Shown here in pieces: positions 43,915-53,043 of a stretch of 64,000 nt of DNA (positions are counted from its first letter, which is position 1; every line of letters begins with the position of its first letter). Origin of the DNA: Paracoccaceae bacterium (lineage in GTDB: Bacteria; Pseudomonadota; Alphaproteobacteria; Rhodobacterales; Rhodobacteraceae); contig JAIXZW010000021.1 in assembly GCA_027489375.1 (NCBI GenBank), positions 62,001-126,000 on the forward strand, given 5' to 3'. The position numbers were made by a program, and so were the translations under genes. The notes under the pieces were generated by a model. That model was given only the letters and a program-made list of their open reading frames with translations, was not told the origin of the DNA and ran no database searches.

Positions 43915-44901
43915 ATGCCCGCATCACGGCTGAGTGTTGTCGTCACGCGACGGTTGCCCGAGGTGGTCGAAACCCGGATGAAGGAACTCTTCGACGTCGA
44001 ACTGCGCGACACCGATGCCGCCATGACGCGCGACGAACTCGCCGCCGCCCTGCGCCGCGCCGATGTGCTTGTCCCCACCATCACCGACCAGATCGACGCA
44101 GGGCTTCTGGCGCAGGCGGGCGACAAGCTGAAACTGATCGCCAATTACGGCGCAGGGGTCGACCATATCGACGTGGGCACCGCCCGCTCGCGCGGCATCC
44201 TCGTCTCCAACACCCCCGGCGTGCTGACCGAAGACACCGCCGACATGGCGATGGCGCTGATCCTTTCCGTCACCCGCCGCATTCCCGAAGGGCTGGCGCT
44301 CATGCAATCGGGCGACTGGCACGGCTGGTCGCCGCTCACCCTTCTGGGAGGGCGCATCGGCGGCAAACGGCTTGGCATCCTCGGCATGGGCCGCATCGGT
44401 CAGGCCGTGGCCCGCCGCGCCCGCGCCTTCGGGATGCAGGTCCATTACCACAACCGCCGCCGCCTCCGCCCCGAGGTGGAGGGGGAACTCGAAGCCACCT
44501 ATTGGGAATCCCTCGACCAGATGGTTTCCCGCATGGACGTCATCAGCGTGAACTGCCCGCACACGCCCTCGACCTTCCACCTGATGAACGCGCGGCGCTT
44601 GAAGCTCATGAAACCCTCCGCCGTGATCGTGAACACCTCGCGCGGCGAGGTGATCGACGAAAACGCGCTCACGCGGATGCTGCGCGCGGGCGAACTCGCC
44701 GGTGCGGGGCTTGACGTCTACGAACGCGGGGCCGAGATCAACCCCCGCCTGCGCGAACTGCCCAACGTGGTGCTCCTGCCGCATATGGGGTCGGCCACGC
44801 GCGAAGGGCGGGTGGAGATGGGCGAGAAGGTCATCATCAACATCAAGACCTTCGCCGATGGCCACCGCCCGCCCGATCAGGTGGTGCCGGGGATGCTCTG
44901 A
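43915..44901 (+). CDS. D-2-hydroxyacid dehydrogenase (glyoxylate/hydroxypyruvate reductase-like)
   Basis: Enzyme of 328 residues. LGILGMGRIGQAVARRA is the NAD site; NTSRGEVIDENAL carries the catalytic Arg, the Glu follows, and LPHMGSATREGR the catalytic His. Members reduce glyoxylate or hydroxypyruvate with NAD(P)H. A strong ribosome binding site (AAGGGAGGAA) precedes ATG 43915. GhrB/GyaR-type is the closest group; it could also handle other 2-oxo acids. Followed by a PNPOx-like gene. Confidence 0.88.
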   Translation: MPASRLSVVVTRRLPEVVETRMKELFDVELRDTDAAMTRDELAAALRRADVLVPTITDQIDAGLLAQAGDKLKLIANYGAGVDHIDVGTARSRGILVSNTPGVLTEDTADMAMALILSVTRRIPEGLALMQSGDWHGWSPLTLLGGRIGGKRLGILGMGRIGQAVARRARAFGMQVHYHNRRRLRPEVEGELEATYWESLDQMVSRMDVISVNCPHTPSTFHLMNARRLKLMKPSAVIVNTSRGEVIDENALTRMLRAGELAGAGLDVYERGAEINPRLRELPNVVLLPHMGSATREGRVEMGEKVIINIKTFADGHRPPDQVVPGML

Positions 44902-44969
44902 GCGCTCCGCGCGGGAACCCCCGCGCCGCGCCGGTGCTTTCCCTTGGCACGCCAAGGGAGAAACGATCC

Positions 44970-45458
44970 ATGACCGAAGACAGCGACATCCGCGCCCGTT
45001 TCTGGGCCAAGCTCCACGCCGACCGCACCATCATGCTGGGCCTGTCCAGCAGCGACGCGCCCCCCCGCCCCATGACCGCCCTGACGACGGGGGAGCATGA
45101 CCACGGCCCGATCTGGATATTCACCGCCCGCGACACCGAACTGGGCGAGGCCGTGGTCGCCACCACCCCCGCCTTCTTCACTTTCGTCTCCAAGGGCCAC
45201 GACATCTTCGCCACGGTCCACGGACTTCTGTCCCCCCACAACGACCGCGCCATGATCGACACCCTCTGGAACCCCTTCGTCGCGGCATGGTATCCCGAAG
45301 GCAAGGACGACCCCTCGCTCCTGCTGCTGCGCTTCGACCCGTCGCAGGCGGAAATCTGGCTGAACGGATCAAGCCTGATGGCAGGGCTGAAGATGCTCTT
45401 CGGCGCCGATCCCAAGGCCGATTATCAGGACCACGTGACCAAAGGCCCGCTCGCCTAG
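44970..45458 (+). CDS. Pyridoxamine 5'-phosphate oxidase-like (general stress protein 26) family protein
   Basis: Protein of 162 residues with a split-barrel FMN-binding fold: [35 protein letters not shown] and [20 protein letters not shown]. The GSP26 group binds flavin and is induced by stress in some bacteria; it does not make PLP. CAAGGGAGAA precedes the ATG. It ends overlapping the convergent epimerase gene by four bases. Confidence 0.8.
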   Translation: MTEDSDIRARFWAKLHADRTIMLGLSSSDAPPRPMTALTTGEHDHGPIWIFTARDTELGEAVVATTPAFFTFVSKGHDIFATVHGLLSPHNDRAMIDTLWNPFVAAWYPEGKDDPSLLLLRFDPSQAEIWLNGSSLMAGLKMLFGADPKADYQDHVTKGPLA

Positions 45459-46453
45459 ACCTGATAGAACTCCCGATACCACGCGACGAAGCGCCGGACG
45501 CCCTCGGCAATATCCGTGCGCGGCAGGGGTCCGGTCAGCGCCTCGATCAGGCTGGCATCGGCCCAGGTCGCGGGCACATCCCCCGCCTGCATCGGCAGGA
45601 ACCGCTTTTCCGCCGTTTGCCCCACGGCGGCTTCGATGGCCTGTACGAACTCCATCAACCCGACCGGCGCGCCGTTCCCGATATTGACCACGCGGAACGG
45701 CGCGACGGGCGACAGGCTGTCTATCCCACTCACCGCCTCCCCTGACGGAGGCACCCCGATCAGCCGCACGATCCCCGTAACCAGATCGTCGACGTAAGTG
45801 AAATCCCGCCGCATGTCGCCGTGGTTGTAGATGTCGATCGGCTCGCCCGACAGGATCGCCTTGACGAATTTGAACAGCGCCATGTCGGGCCGCCCCCACG
45901 GGCCATAGACCGTGAAGAAACGGAACATCGTCGTGGGGATGCCGTAAAGATGGGCGTAGGAATGGCCCATCGCCTCGGTCGCCTTCTTCGTCGCGGCGTA
46001 GAACGACATGGGGCTGTCCGCCTTGTGCACCTCGGCATAGGGCATCTCGGTATTGGCACCGTAGACGGACGAGGTCGAGGCCATCAGCAGATGCGCCGGC
46101 TGAACCGCCCGCGCCGCCTCGAGCACCTCGAACGTCCCGATCAGGTTCGCCTCGACATAAGACCGCGGCGCGTCGATGGAATAGCGCACCCCCGCCTGTG
46201 CCGCGAGGTGGATGATCGCATCCGCCCCCTCGGCCAGATCGCGCACCAGACCCGCCGTCTCGACCAGCCCCTCGACCGCACGGAACCCCGCAGTCTGGAG
46301 CAGCATCGCATGCCGCCGCTCTTTCAGCCGCACGTCGTAATAGGCGGTCATCCCGTCAAGGCCGACAACTTCCCACCCCTCGCGCAGCAAGCGCTCGCAC
46401 AGGTGATAGCCGATGAACCCCGCCGAACCCGTAACCAATGCCCGCTTTGCCAT
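45455..46453 (-). CDS. UDP-glucuronate 4-epimerase-like SDR protein
   Basis: Extended short-chain dehydrogenase of 332 residues. [19 protein letters not shown] (NAD site), [16 protein letters not shown] with the Tyr-Lys pair, and [20 protein letters not shown] typical of UDP-glucuronate 4-epimerases. It would make UDP-galacturonate for LPS or polysaccharide. No glycosyltransferases lie nearby. Confidence 0.82.
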   Translation of the reverse strand: MAKRALVTGSAGFIGYHLCERLLREGWEVVGLDGMTAYYDVRLKERRHAMLLQTAGFRAVEGLVETAGLVRDLAEGADAIIHLAAQAGVRYSIDAPRSYVEANLIGTFEVLEAARAVQPAHLLMASTSSVYGANTEMPYAEVHKADSPMSFYAATKKATEAMGHSYAHLYGIPTTMFRFFTVYGPWGRPDMALFKFVKAILSGEPIDIYNHGDMRRDFTYVDDLVTGIVRLIGVPPSGEAVSGIDSLSPVAPFRVVNIGNGAPVGLMEFVQAIEAAVGQTAEKRFLPMQAGDVPATWADASLIEALTGPLPRTDIAEGVRRFVAWYREFYQV

Positions 46454-46566
46454 GGAAGTCTCCTCTTTGCCGCCCCAACTCGCCCATCCACAACAGCAGG
46501 GTCAAGCCCCGCGACAGCAAAGGGGGGCCTTCCGCCCCCCTCTTGGCCGTTCCGGCCAATTCACCC

Positions 46567-46640
46567 CCCGAGGATATTTGCACCAGTGTGAATGGGCAGA
46601 ACCCGCCCCCTTTCACCTTTGCCCAAATACTCCCGGGGGG
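46567..46640. repeat. Facing pair of the dispersed element
   Basis: Forward copy 46567-46594 (CCCCGAGGATATTTGCACC, AGTGTGAAT) and reverse copy 46608-46640 (CCCTTTCACCTTTGCCC, AAATACTCCCGGGGG). Flanked by GGGGGGCC/GGCCCCCC-like stems. Fills the 240-bp gap between epimerase and DadA genes. Confidence 0.8.
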
Positions 46641-46693
46641 TGAGGCGCATCGCGCCGAGGGGGGCGGGAAGCCCCCCTGACCCGGCACCCCGC

Positions 46694-47935
46694 CTAGAAC
46701 CGCGTCGGCAGATAGGGCGCCATCTCCACCTCCGGCGTGCGGCCTGCCACCAGATCGGCCACGATCCGCGCCGTGATCGGGGCCAGCGTCAGGCCGATAT
46801 GGCCATGCCCATAGGCGTGGATCACATCATCGCCGCCCCTGCTAGGCCCGATCACCGGCACCGAATCGGGGACCGAGGGGCGAAAGCCCATCCATTCGCG
46901 GTCGGGTGCGGGCAGGTCGGGAAAGATCGCCCGCGCCCCCTCGACCAGTTTCGCGATGCGGTGGGGCGAAGGCGGTGCGGTCAACCCGCCCAGTTCCACC
47001 GTTCCCGCCACGCGCAACCGCCCCTCCATCGGGCAAAGGTAGAAGCCGCGCGAGGTGGGGCAGGCGGGGCGGCTCAGCTTCGGAACCTTCATGTCCCATT
47101 CGACGTGATAGCCCCGCTCGGTGTCCAACGGCACGCGGTCCCCCGCCTGCACCGCCAGCGCCCGCGAATGCGCGCCTGCGGCCAGCACCACCCGCTTCGC
47201 CTCGACCCGCAGCCCCGCGCCGGTGATCCGCACACCCCCCGCGACGCGCTCTAACCCCTCGGCCCGCGCCCGCAGCATCCGCGCCCCGCCCGCCACATGC
47301 GCGGCAAGCATCCCCACAATCCGCCCCGGATCGTTCAGGAACACGGCTTTCGGGAAAAAGGCAGCCCCCCCTTCGACCTCGGGCAAGGCAGGCTCCATCT
47401 GCCGCAGCACCTCGGGTCCCACCAGATCGACCGTGATGCCAAGGCCACGGCGAAAGGCCATGTCGGCTTCCGCCGCACGGAAAGCCTCCTTCGTCTCGTA
47501 AACATAAAGACAGCCGCGCTTTTGCAGGATCTCCCCGCCGCCGATCCGGTCGGCCAGCGCCAGCCATGACGGGCAGGCATCCGCCACCAGCCGCGCAATC
47601 GCCGCCGCATTCCGCGCCGTGGGTCCGGGCAGCGACTGCATCGCAAAGCGCATCAGCCACGGCACAAGCGCGGGCAGCGCCGCGCGGCGGATCGACAGGG
47701 GCGACATCCTGTCGAAGAGCAGCGAGGGCAGGTTGCGCAGCACATCGGGCGACCCCACGGGCATCACCGCATAATCCGCAATCGTCCCCGCATTGCCATA
47801 GGACGCACCCGACCCCGCCTCGTTCGGGTCGATCACCGCGACCTCGCGCCCCTCGGCCAGCAGCCGCTCGGCCACGGCCAGCCCCACCACACCCGCGCCG
47901 ACAACGGCAATCTCCGTGCGGACCGTTTCCGTCAT
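46694..47935 (-). CDS. DadA-like FAD-dependent D-amino acid dehydrogenase
   Basis: DAO-family flavoprotein of 413 residues. IAVVGAGVVGLAVAERLLAE binds FAD; GSGASYGNAGTIADYAVMP, KRGCLYVYETKEAF and YGHGHIGLTLAP fit the DadA group. It would oxidise a D-amino acid or a secondary amine (for example a glycine-derivative) to the imine and pass electrons to the membrane chain. ATG 47935 follows GGGGGAC. A terminator lies between it and the ADH gene upstream, so it may have its own promoter or get read-through. Confidence 0.82.
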   Translation of the reverse strand: MTETVRTEIAVVGAGVVGLAVAERLLAEGREVAVIDPNEAGSGASYGNAGTIADYAVMPVGSPDVLRNLPSLLFDRMSPLSIRRAALPALVPWLMRFAMQSLPGPTARNAAAIARLVADACPSWLALADRIGGGEILQKRGCLYVYETKEAFRAAEADMAFRRGLGITVDLVGPEVLRQMEPALPEVEGGAAFFPKAVFLNDPGRIVGMLAAHVAGGARMLRARAEGLERVAGGVRITGAGLRVEAKRVVLAAGAHSRALAVQAGDRVPLDTERGYHVEWDMKVPKLSRPACPTSRGFYLCPMEGRLRVAGTVELGGLTAPPSPHRIAKLVEGARAIFPDLPAPDREWMGFRPSVPDSVPVIGPSRGGDDVIHAYGHGHIGLTLAPITARIVADLVAGRTPEVEMAPYLPTRF

Positions 47936-47945
47936 CCCGTCCCCC

Positions 47946-47976
47946 AAGAAAAAGCCCGTGGCTCCGCGCCACGGGC
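47946..47976 (-). terminator. Rho-independent terminator after the Fe-ADH gene
   Basis: GCCCGTGGC/GCCACGGGC stem (9 bp), five-base loop, and on the minus strand TTTTTCTT (47953-47946). Ends the ALDH/ADH transcript before the DadA-like gene. Confidence 0.85.
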
Positions 47977-48008
47977 AAGGTCACTCACCGGACACCTTTA
48001 ACGCACAG

Positions 48009-49169
48009 TCACATGCAGGCGTCGAACAAGGCCCGCGTGTTGGCCTTCGTCATCTCGATCGGGTTGCCGCCGCAGGACGGGTCTTCCAGCGCCATGTCGG
48101 TCAGCTCGTCCAGACGCGACCGCTCGACCCCCATCGCGCTCAGGTTCGCGGGGATGTTCAGCGTGGTCCGCAGGTTCATCACCGCCTGACGGAACCCGTC
48201 GAAGCCGCCCGCGATCCCGATATAGGCCGCCGCCTTTTCCAGCCGCGCCTCGATGGCGGGGCGGTTGAAATCGAGCACCATCGGCATCACCACCGCATTC
48301 GTCGTGCCGTGATGGGTGTTGTAGACCGCACCGATCGGGTGGCTCAGCGAATGGATGGCGCCCAGCCCCTTCTGGAAGGCCACCGCCCCCATCGCCGCCG
48401 CACTCATCATATGCGCGCGGGCTTCAAGGTTGGTCGGGTCGGTATAGGCGGTGGGCAGGTTCTCGAACACCAGCCGCATCCCCTCGAGCGCGATGCCCTG
48501 GCTCATCGGATGGTAGAAGGGCGAACAGAAGGCTTCCAGACAATGCGCCAGCGCATCCATCCCCGTGCCTGCGGTGATGAACTTCGGCATCCCCACGGTC
48601 AGCGCGGGGTCGCAGATCGTGACCACGGGCATCAGCTTGGGGTGGAAGATGATCTTCTTCTTATGCGTGACCGAATTTGTCAGCACCCCGGCACGGCCCA
48701 CTTCCGACCCCGTGCCTGCGGTCGTCGGCACGGCGATGATCGGCGCGATCTTCGACGCATCGGCGCGGGTGTACCAGTCGTCCACATCCTCAAGATCCCA
48801 GACCGACAGGTCTTTGCGCTGATGCGCCATCAGCGCGATCATCTTGCCAAGGTCGAGCGCCGAGCCGCCGCCGAAGCAGATCACCCCGTCATGCCCGCCG
48901 GCAAGATAGGCCGCGATCCCCGCCGCCATGTTGCCCTCGTTCGGGTTCGGGTCCACTTCGGAAAACACCGCCGACCCCAGCCCCGCCTTGGCCAGCACCG
49001 CCACGGCTTCCGCCGTGATCGGCAGCGCGGCAAGCGCCTTGTCGGTGACGAACAGCGGCTTTTTTACCCCTGCGCCCGCGCAATGCTCGGCCAGCTCGGC
49101 AATCCGGCCCACGCCGAACTTGATCGCGGTCGGATAGGACCAGTTCCGGTTCGGAACGTTATGGCTCAT
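48009..49169 (-). CDS. Iron-containing alcohol dehydrogenase
   Basis: Class III (Fe-dependent) alcohol dehydrogenase of 386 residues. VICFGGGSALDLGK binds NAD(P); AVPTTAGTGSEVGR is the family loop; GMDALAHCLEAF and HSLSHPIGAVYNTHHG hold the metal-binding Asp and His residues. In this cluster it could oxidise the hydroxyl group of a gamma-glutamylated amino alcohol to an aldehyde, which the adjacent ALDH would take to the acid. Two bases separate it from the ALDH stop. Confidence 0.88.
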   Translation of the reverse strand: MSHNVPNRNWSYPTAIKFGVGRIAELAEHCAGAGVKKPLFVTDKALAALPITAEAVAVLAKAGLGSAVFSEVDPNPNEGNMAAGIAAYLAGGHDGVICFGGGSALDLGKMIALMAHQRKDLSVWDLEDVDDWYTRADASKIAPIIAVPTTAGTGSEVGRAGVLTNSVTHKKKIIFHPKLMPVVTICDPALTVGMPKFITAGTGMDALAHCLEAFCSPFYHPMSQGIALEGMRLVFENLPTAYTDPTNLEARAHMMSAAAMGAVAFQKGLGAIHSLSHPIGAVYNTHHGTTNAVVMPMVLDFNRPAIEARLEKAAAYIGIAGGFDGFRQAVMNLRTTLNIPANLSAMGVERSRLDELTDMALEDPSCGGNPIEMTKANTRALFDACM

Positions 49170-49171
49170 GG

Positions 49172-50551
49172 TCACACCTTCTTCAGATGATAGGATTTCG
49201 GACGGGTCACGGAATGGAACCCGAGGTAGGACAGGCTGCCGCCGCGCCCCGTGTCCTTGCACCCCGTCCAGCAGAGTGCAGGGTCGAGGTAGTCGGCACG
49301 GTTCATGAAGATCGTCCCCGTCTCGATCCGCGCGCCGATGGCGGCGGCGGTGTCGTAGTCTGTCGTCCAGATGCTCGCGGTCAGGCCATAGGGGCTGTCG
49401 TTCATCAGGCGGATGGCTTCCTCGTCATCCTTGACCTTCATGATGCCGACCACGGGGCCGAAGGATTCCTCGGTCATCACCCGCATGGAATGATCGACGT
49501 TGACCAGAATCTGCGGCGCAAGATAGGCGCCGCCGTCATCGGCGGGGAAGTTCGCGGGGTCGATCAGCGGCTTCGCCCCCGCCGCAATCGCCTCGGCAAT
49601 CTGCCCGCGCACCACGGCGGCAAAGCGCTTGTTCGCCATCGGCCCAAGGGTGGAGGCGGCGTCGAACGGATTGCCCAGTTTCAGCGCATTGACCCAAGCC
49701 ACCGACTTCTCGACAAAGGCGTCATAGAGGCTTTCGTGAACGTAAATGCGCTCGATCCCGCAGCAGCATTGGCCCGCGTTGAACATCGCGCCATCCATCA
49801 GCGTATCGACCGCCGCATCAAGGTTCGCATCCGCCCGCACATAGCCGGGGTCTTTCCCGCCAAGTTCGAGTCCGAGCGGCGTGAACGTCCCCGCCGCCGC
49901 CTTTTCGATGGCGATACCACCCCCGACCGATCCGGTGAAGTTGACGAAGTTGAAGGCCCGCGCCCCGATCAGCGCTTCGGTCGTCGCATGGTCCAGCACG
50001 ACGTTCTGGAACACATCCAGAGGCACCCCCGCCGCGTGGAAGGCTTCGGCCAGCCGCTCGCCCACCAGCATCGTCTGCGACGCGGCCTTCAGCACGACCG
50101 TATTCCCCGCGATCAGCGCCGGAACCAGCGTGTTGATCGTGGTGAGGTAAGGGTAGTTCCAGGGGGCGACGATGAACACGACCCCCAGCGCCTCGCGCGC
50201 GAGGTAGCGGCGGAACTTGTCGCTGTCCTCGACCATCTTGGGTGCAAGCGTTTCCGCCGCGATGCTTGCCATGTAATCGGTGCGGGCATTGACCCCGCCA
50301 TATTCCCCGCCAAAGCGGGTGGGGCGGCCCATCTGCCAGGCCAGTTCCTCGACCACCACCGCCGACATCTCGTTCAGCTTGGCGACCCCCGCCTTCACCA
50401 GCGCGATCCGCTCCTCGAGCGGCCGCGCCGCCCAAGCCGGTTGCGCCGCCTTGGCACGGGCGGCAGCGGCTTTTGCCGCCTCCATCGAAAGCGGCATCCG
50501 CTCGGCATAGACGCGGCCATCGACCGGCGAGATCAGTTGTATCGGTTTCAT
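49172..50551 (-). CDS. NAD(P)-dependent aldehyde dehydrogenase
   Basis: ALDH superfamily enzyme of 459 residues. VAPWNYPYLTTINTLVPALI, FVNFTGSVGGG, LELGGKDPGYV (catalytic Glu) and FNAGQCCCGIERIYV (catalytic Cys) are all present. No motif fixes its aldehyde. It lies directly upstream of the Fe-ADH gene, so the pair forms an alcohol-to-acid module. Upstream is a long perfect hairpin before the GS-like gene. Confidence 0.9.
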   Translation of the reverse strand: MKPIQLISPVDGRVYAERMPLSMEAAKAAAARAKAAQPAWAARPLEERIALVKAGVAKLNEMSAVVVEELAWQMGRPTRFGGEYGGVNARTDYMASIAAETLAPKMVEDSDKFRRYLAREALGVVFIVAPWNYPYLTTINTLVPALIAGNTVVLKAASQTMLVGERLAEAFHAAGVPLDVFQNVVLDHATTEALIGARAFNFVNFTGSVGGGIAIEKAAAGTFTPLGLELGGKDPGYVRADANLDAAVDTLMDGAMFNAGQCCCGIERIYVHESLYDAFVEKSVAWVNALKLGNPFDAASTLGPMANKRFAAVVRGQIAEAIAAGAKPLIDPANFPADDGGAYLAPQILVNVDHSMRVMTEESFGPVVGIMKVKDDEEAIRLMNDSPYGLTASIWTTDYDTAAAIGARIETGTIFMNRADYLDPALCWTGCKDTGRGGSLSYLGFHSVTRPKSYHLKKV

Positions 50552-50572
50552 CGCTTCACCTTCTCCAGCGAA

Positions 50573-50628
50573 GGTGCGCAGCACGTGCGCACCCTACACC
50601 CCCGTAGGGTGCGCACGTGCTGCGCACC
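50573..50628. terminator. 25-bp perfect inverted repeat between GS-like and ALDH genes
   Basis: Left arm 50573-50597 and right arm 50604-50628 pair over 25 bases without a mismatch around the loop ACCCCC. Arms begin GGTGCGCAGCACGTGCGC. It follows the GS-like stop by 16 bases (minus) and precedes the ALDH ribosome binding site. CCTTTTCC follows on the plus strand. It could stop, process or stabilise the operon message. Confidence 0.8.
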
Positions 50629-50643
50629 CCTTTTCCTCGACAC

Positions 50644-52011
50644 TTACGCCCGTTCAAGCAGGCGCTGCACCTCGAAATCCGTCACCACGCGGTCGGTCTC
50701 GGAAATCTCCCACTGCGCGGCGTGGTGGTAATGGTCGATCACATCGTCCCCGAACGCCGCCCGTAGCATGGCCGAGCCAGTGGCCAGCGCCGCCGCATCG
50801 CGCAGGTTCTTCGGAATCTCGCGGATGCCCTTGGCGGCATACATATCGCCGCGCATTTCGGGTTCCAGCTCCATCTTCCTCTCGATCCCCTCCAGCCCCG
50901 CCGCCAGCAAGGCCGCGCAGCACAGATAGGGGTTCACATCGCTGCCCGGAATCCGGCATTCGACCCTGATCCCCTTGGTATGGTCCCCGCAGATGCGGAA
51001 CCCCGCCGTCCGGTTGTCCGCCGACCAGACCGCTTTCGTCGGCGCGAACATCCCCACGGTGAAGCGCTTGTAGCTGTTCACATAGGGCGCAAGGAACAGC
51101 GTGATCTCCTGCGCATGGGCAAGCTGCCCCGCAAGGAAATGCTTCATCAGATCGGACATGCCGTGCTTGTCGGCCTTGTCGTAAAAGGCGGGCTTGCCGT
51201 CCATGGTCCAGAGCGACTGGTGCACATGGCTCGACGATCCCGCGCGGCGGTGGTCGTATTTCGCCATGAAGGTGACGGACCGCCCCTTCGACCAGGCAAT
51301 CTCCTTCACCGCCGTCTTGATGATCGCGTGATTGTCCGCCGTATCCAGCGCGTCCGAATAGCGGTAGTTGATCTCTTCCTGCCCCGCCTCGGCCTCACCC
51401 TTCGAGTTTTCCACCGGAATCCCCGCGCCATACAGCCCGTTGCGCACGGCCCGCATGACCTCTTCTTCCTTGGTGGTCTGGAAAAGCTGGTAATCCTCGT
51501 TATAGGCGCTGATCGGCTTCAGCCCGCCAAAACCGTTGTCGCGGAAACTCTCGTAGGAATTCTCGAACAGATAGAATTCCAGCTCCGTCGCCATCATCGG
51601 CTCGAAGCCCATCGCCCGCGCCCGCGCCACCTGCTTCTTCAGGATCGCGCGCGGCGAATGCGCCACCTCCTCATGCGTGTGGTGATCGAGAAGGTCGCTC
51701 AGAACCAGCGCGGTGCCGGGCAGCCACGGCACGGGGCGCAGCGTGGCAAGGTCCGGCTTCATCACATAGTCGCCGTATCCCGTCTGCCAGCTTGAACTCT
51801 TGTAGCCCTGAACCGTGTTCATCTCCATATCCACGGTCAGCAGGTAATCGCAGCAATGCGTCTCCTCATATCCGCCATTCACGAAAAAGGCGGCGTGGAA
51901 GCGCTTGCCGACCAAGCGCCCCTGCATGTCGACGCCTGCCACCAGCACGGTGTCGATCTCGCCGCGCGCCACGGCTTCCTTCAGCGCGTCCAATGTCATC
52001 GTTCCGGGCAT
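50644..52011 (-). CDS. Glutamine-synthetase-like gamma-glutamyl-amide ligase
   Basis: GS-fold ligase of 455 residues, distinct from the one at 35610. VLVAGVDMQGRLVGKRFHA (N-terminal strand), MATELEFYLFENSYES, SSSHVHQSLW, NRTAGFRI and ECRIPGSDVNPYL mark ATP, metal and glutamate sites. Length and motifs fit the GlnA-type-III/IpuC/PuuA side branch, which joins glutamate to alkylamines, ethanolamine or polyamines. With the ADH, ALDH and the amidohydrolase around it, a gamma-glutamylated pathway is the simplest reading (inference). Confidence 0.83.
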   Translation of the reverse strand: MPGTMTLDALKEAVARGEIDTVLVAGVDMQGRLVGKRFHAAFFVNGGYEETHCCDYLLTVDMEMNTVQGYKSSSWQTGYGDYVMKPDLATLRPVPWLPGTALVLSDLLDHHTHEEVAHSPRAILKKQVARARAMGFEPMMATELEFYLFENSYESFRDNGFGGLKPISAYNEDYQLFQTTKEEEVMRAVRNGLYGAGIPVENSKGEAEAGQEEINYRYSDALDTADNHAIIKTAVKEIAWSKGRSVTFMAKYDHRRAGSSSHVHQSLWTMDGKPAFYDKADKHGMSDLMKHFLAGQLAHAQEITLFLAPYVNSYKRFTVGMFAPTKAVWSADNRTAGFRICGDHTKGIRVECRIPGSDVNPYLCCAALLAAGLEGIERKMELEPEMRGDMYAAKGIREIPKNLRDAAALATGSAMLRAAFGDDVIDHYHHAAQWEISETDRVVTDFEVQRLLERA

Positions 52012-52108
52012 TCCGGTCTCTCCGTCGGGTTATGCCCCTGCCTTCCTGGGCGCGGGGTCATTCAATAGATTGGGGCGCAAAGGCCCGGCGACAACGTGGG
52101 CTACGGGG

Positions 52109-52876
52109 TCAACTCGCCTTGGCCTGCTTCTGGATTTCCTGCACGCCCATGTTGATCACGGGGGCCAGTTGCGCGGCCATCGCCTCTTCTGCCGCCGCCG
52201 TGGCGATCAGGTCGTTGCGGATCTCCAGCATGGCGTTGGGCAGACCGTAGGGCGTGGCCTGCACCCGCAGCGTATGGGTCACATCATCCGCCGCCGAATA
52301 AGGCGCGTTCAGCGCCGTGTTCAGTCGCGTCTGGCGCACCGCCGCATCGCGGATCGCCACCGCCAGCGCGGGGTCGGCATCATGGATCACCCCGAATTCG
52401 ACCGAGCGCGGCTTGCCGAAATAGACCGGCGTAAAGGAATGGATCGTCACCACCACGGGGCGCAACCCCATCGCCACGCGCTGCATCAAAAGCGCATGCA
52501 ACCCGTCATGGAAGGGCAGGTAGATGCTTTCCGTCCGCGCCAGCCGCTCCGCCGCGGAAATCGCCGCATTGCCCGGCACCTCGTGCACCTCGGACTTGGC
52601 GGGCATCGCCCCCGCCATATCCGGCGCGCGGTTGCAGTCATAGACAAGCCGGCTGACCGGCGCATGGACCAGCACCGCATCCATCCGCTTCGCCAGCCCC
52701 CGCGCCAACCCCAGCGCGCCGGGGTCCCATGCGATATGCGCCATGCGCTGCGCCTCGGTCAGGCCAAGGTCGCCCCAAGCGTCAGGAATGACGTTCGAAG
52801 CATGTTCGCACACCAGAACCACCCGCCCCTTGGCGGTCTTGTTCTCGATCACAGGCGCGAAACGCGTCTTGGCCAC
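52109..52876 (-). CDS. N-formylglutamate amidohydrolase-like enzyme
   Basis: Metal-dependent hydrolase of 255 residues of the FGase (HutG-type) family: VVLVCEHASNVIPDAWG with the Glu-His metal motif, RLVYDCNRAPD and TIHSFTPVYF with another His. No histidine-degradation genes are present, so deformylation in the Hut route is unlikely. A gamma-glutamyl-amide cleaving role, releasing glutamate and the oxidised amino acid, fits the neighbours. First gene of the minus-strand set and divergent from rpiR. Confidence 0.82.
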   Translation of the reverse strand: MAKTRFAPVIENKTAKGRVVLVCEHASNVIPDAWGDLGLTEAQRMAHIAWDPGALGLARGLAKRMDAVLVHAPVSRLVYDCNRAPDMAGAMPAKSEVHEVPGNAAISAAERLARTESIYLPFHDGLHALLMQRVAMGLRPVVVTIHSFTPVYFGKPRSVEFGVIHDADPALAVAIRDAAVRQTRLNTALNAPYSAADDVTHTLRVQATPYGLPNAMLEIRNDLIATAAAEEAMAAQLAPVINMGVQEIQKQAKAS

Positions 52877-52899
52877 GGCAGTTTTCCCGAATTGAGTGT

Positions 52900-52932
52900 G
52901 CCAAGGCTTGCCTTGCCCAAGCGCACTGTCAA
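52900..52932. promoter_or_regulatory. Divergent control region with imperfect palindrome
   Basis: GCCAAGGCTTGCCTTGCC (52900-52917) is a near-palindrome; TTGACA on the minus strand (52932-52927) could be the -35 of the amidohydrolase operon. The region lies between that gene and rpiR. RpiR binding here is a guess. Confidence 0.4.
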
Positions 52933-53043
52933 GAATTATTCACCACCGTTTCCCCTGTTACGATGTTTTCTGTTTGCGCCACGGCCCGTCCCGTGGATCA
53001 TGTGCCAAAAGACCGCATCGCGGATCATCAGGGAGAGGTGCCG

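Noticed and set aside
35426-46640. Dispersed elements as a CRISPR array
   Set aside because: Copies are far apart, in both orientations, without regular spacers or cas genes.
48009-52876. Histidine utilisation (hut) locus because of the N-formylglutamate amidohydrolase
   Set aside because: No urocanase, histidase or imidazolonepropionase genes are present; the neighbours fit amine oxidation instead.
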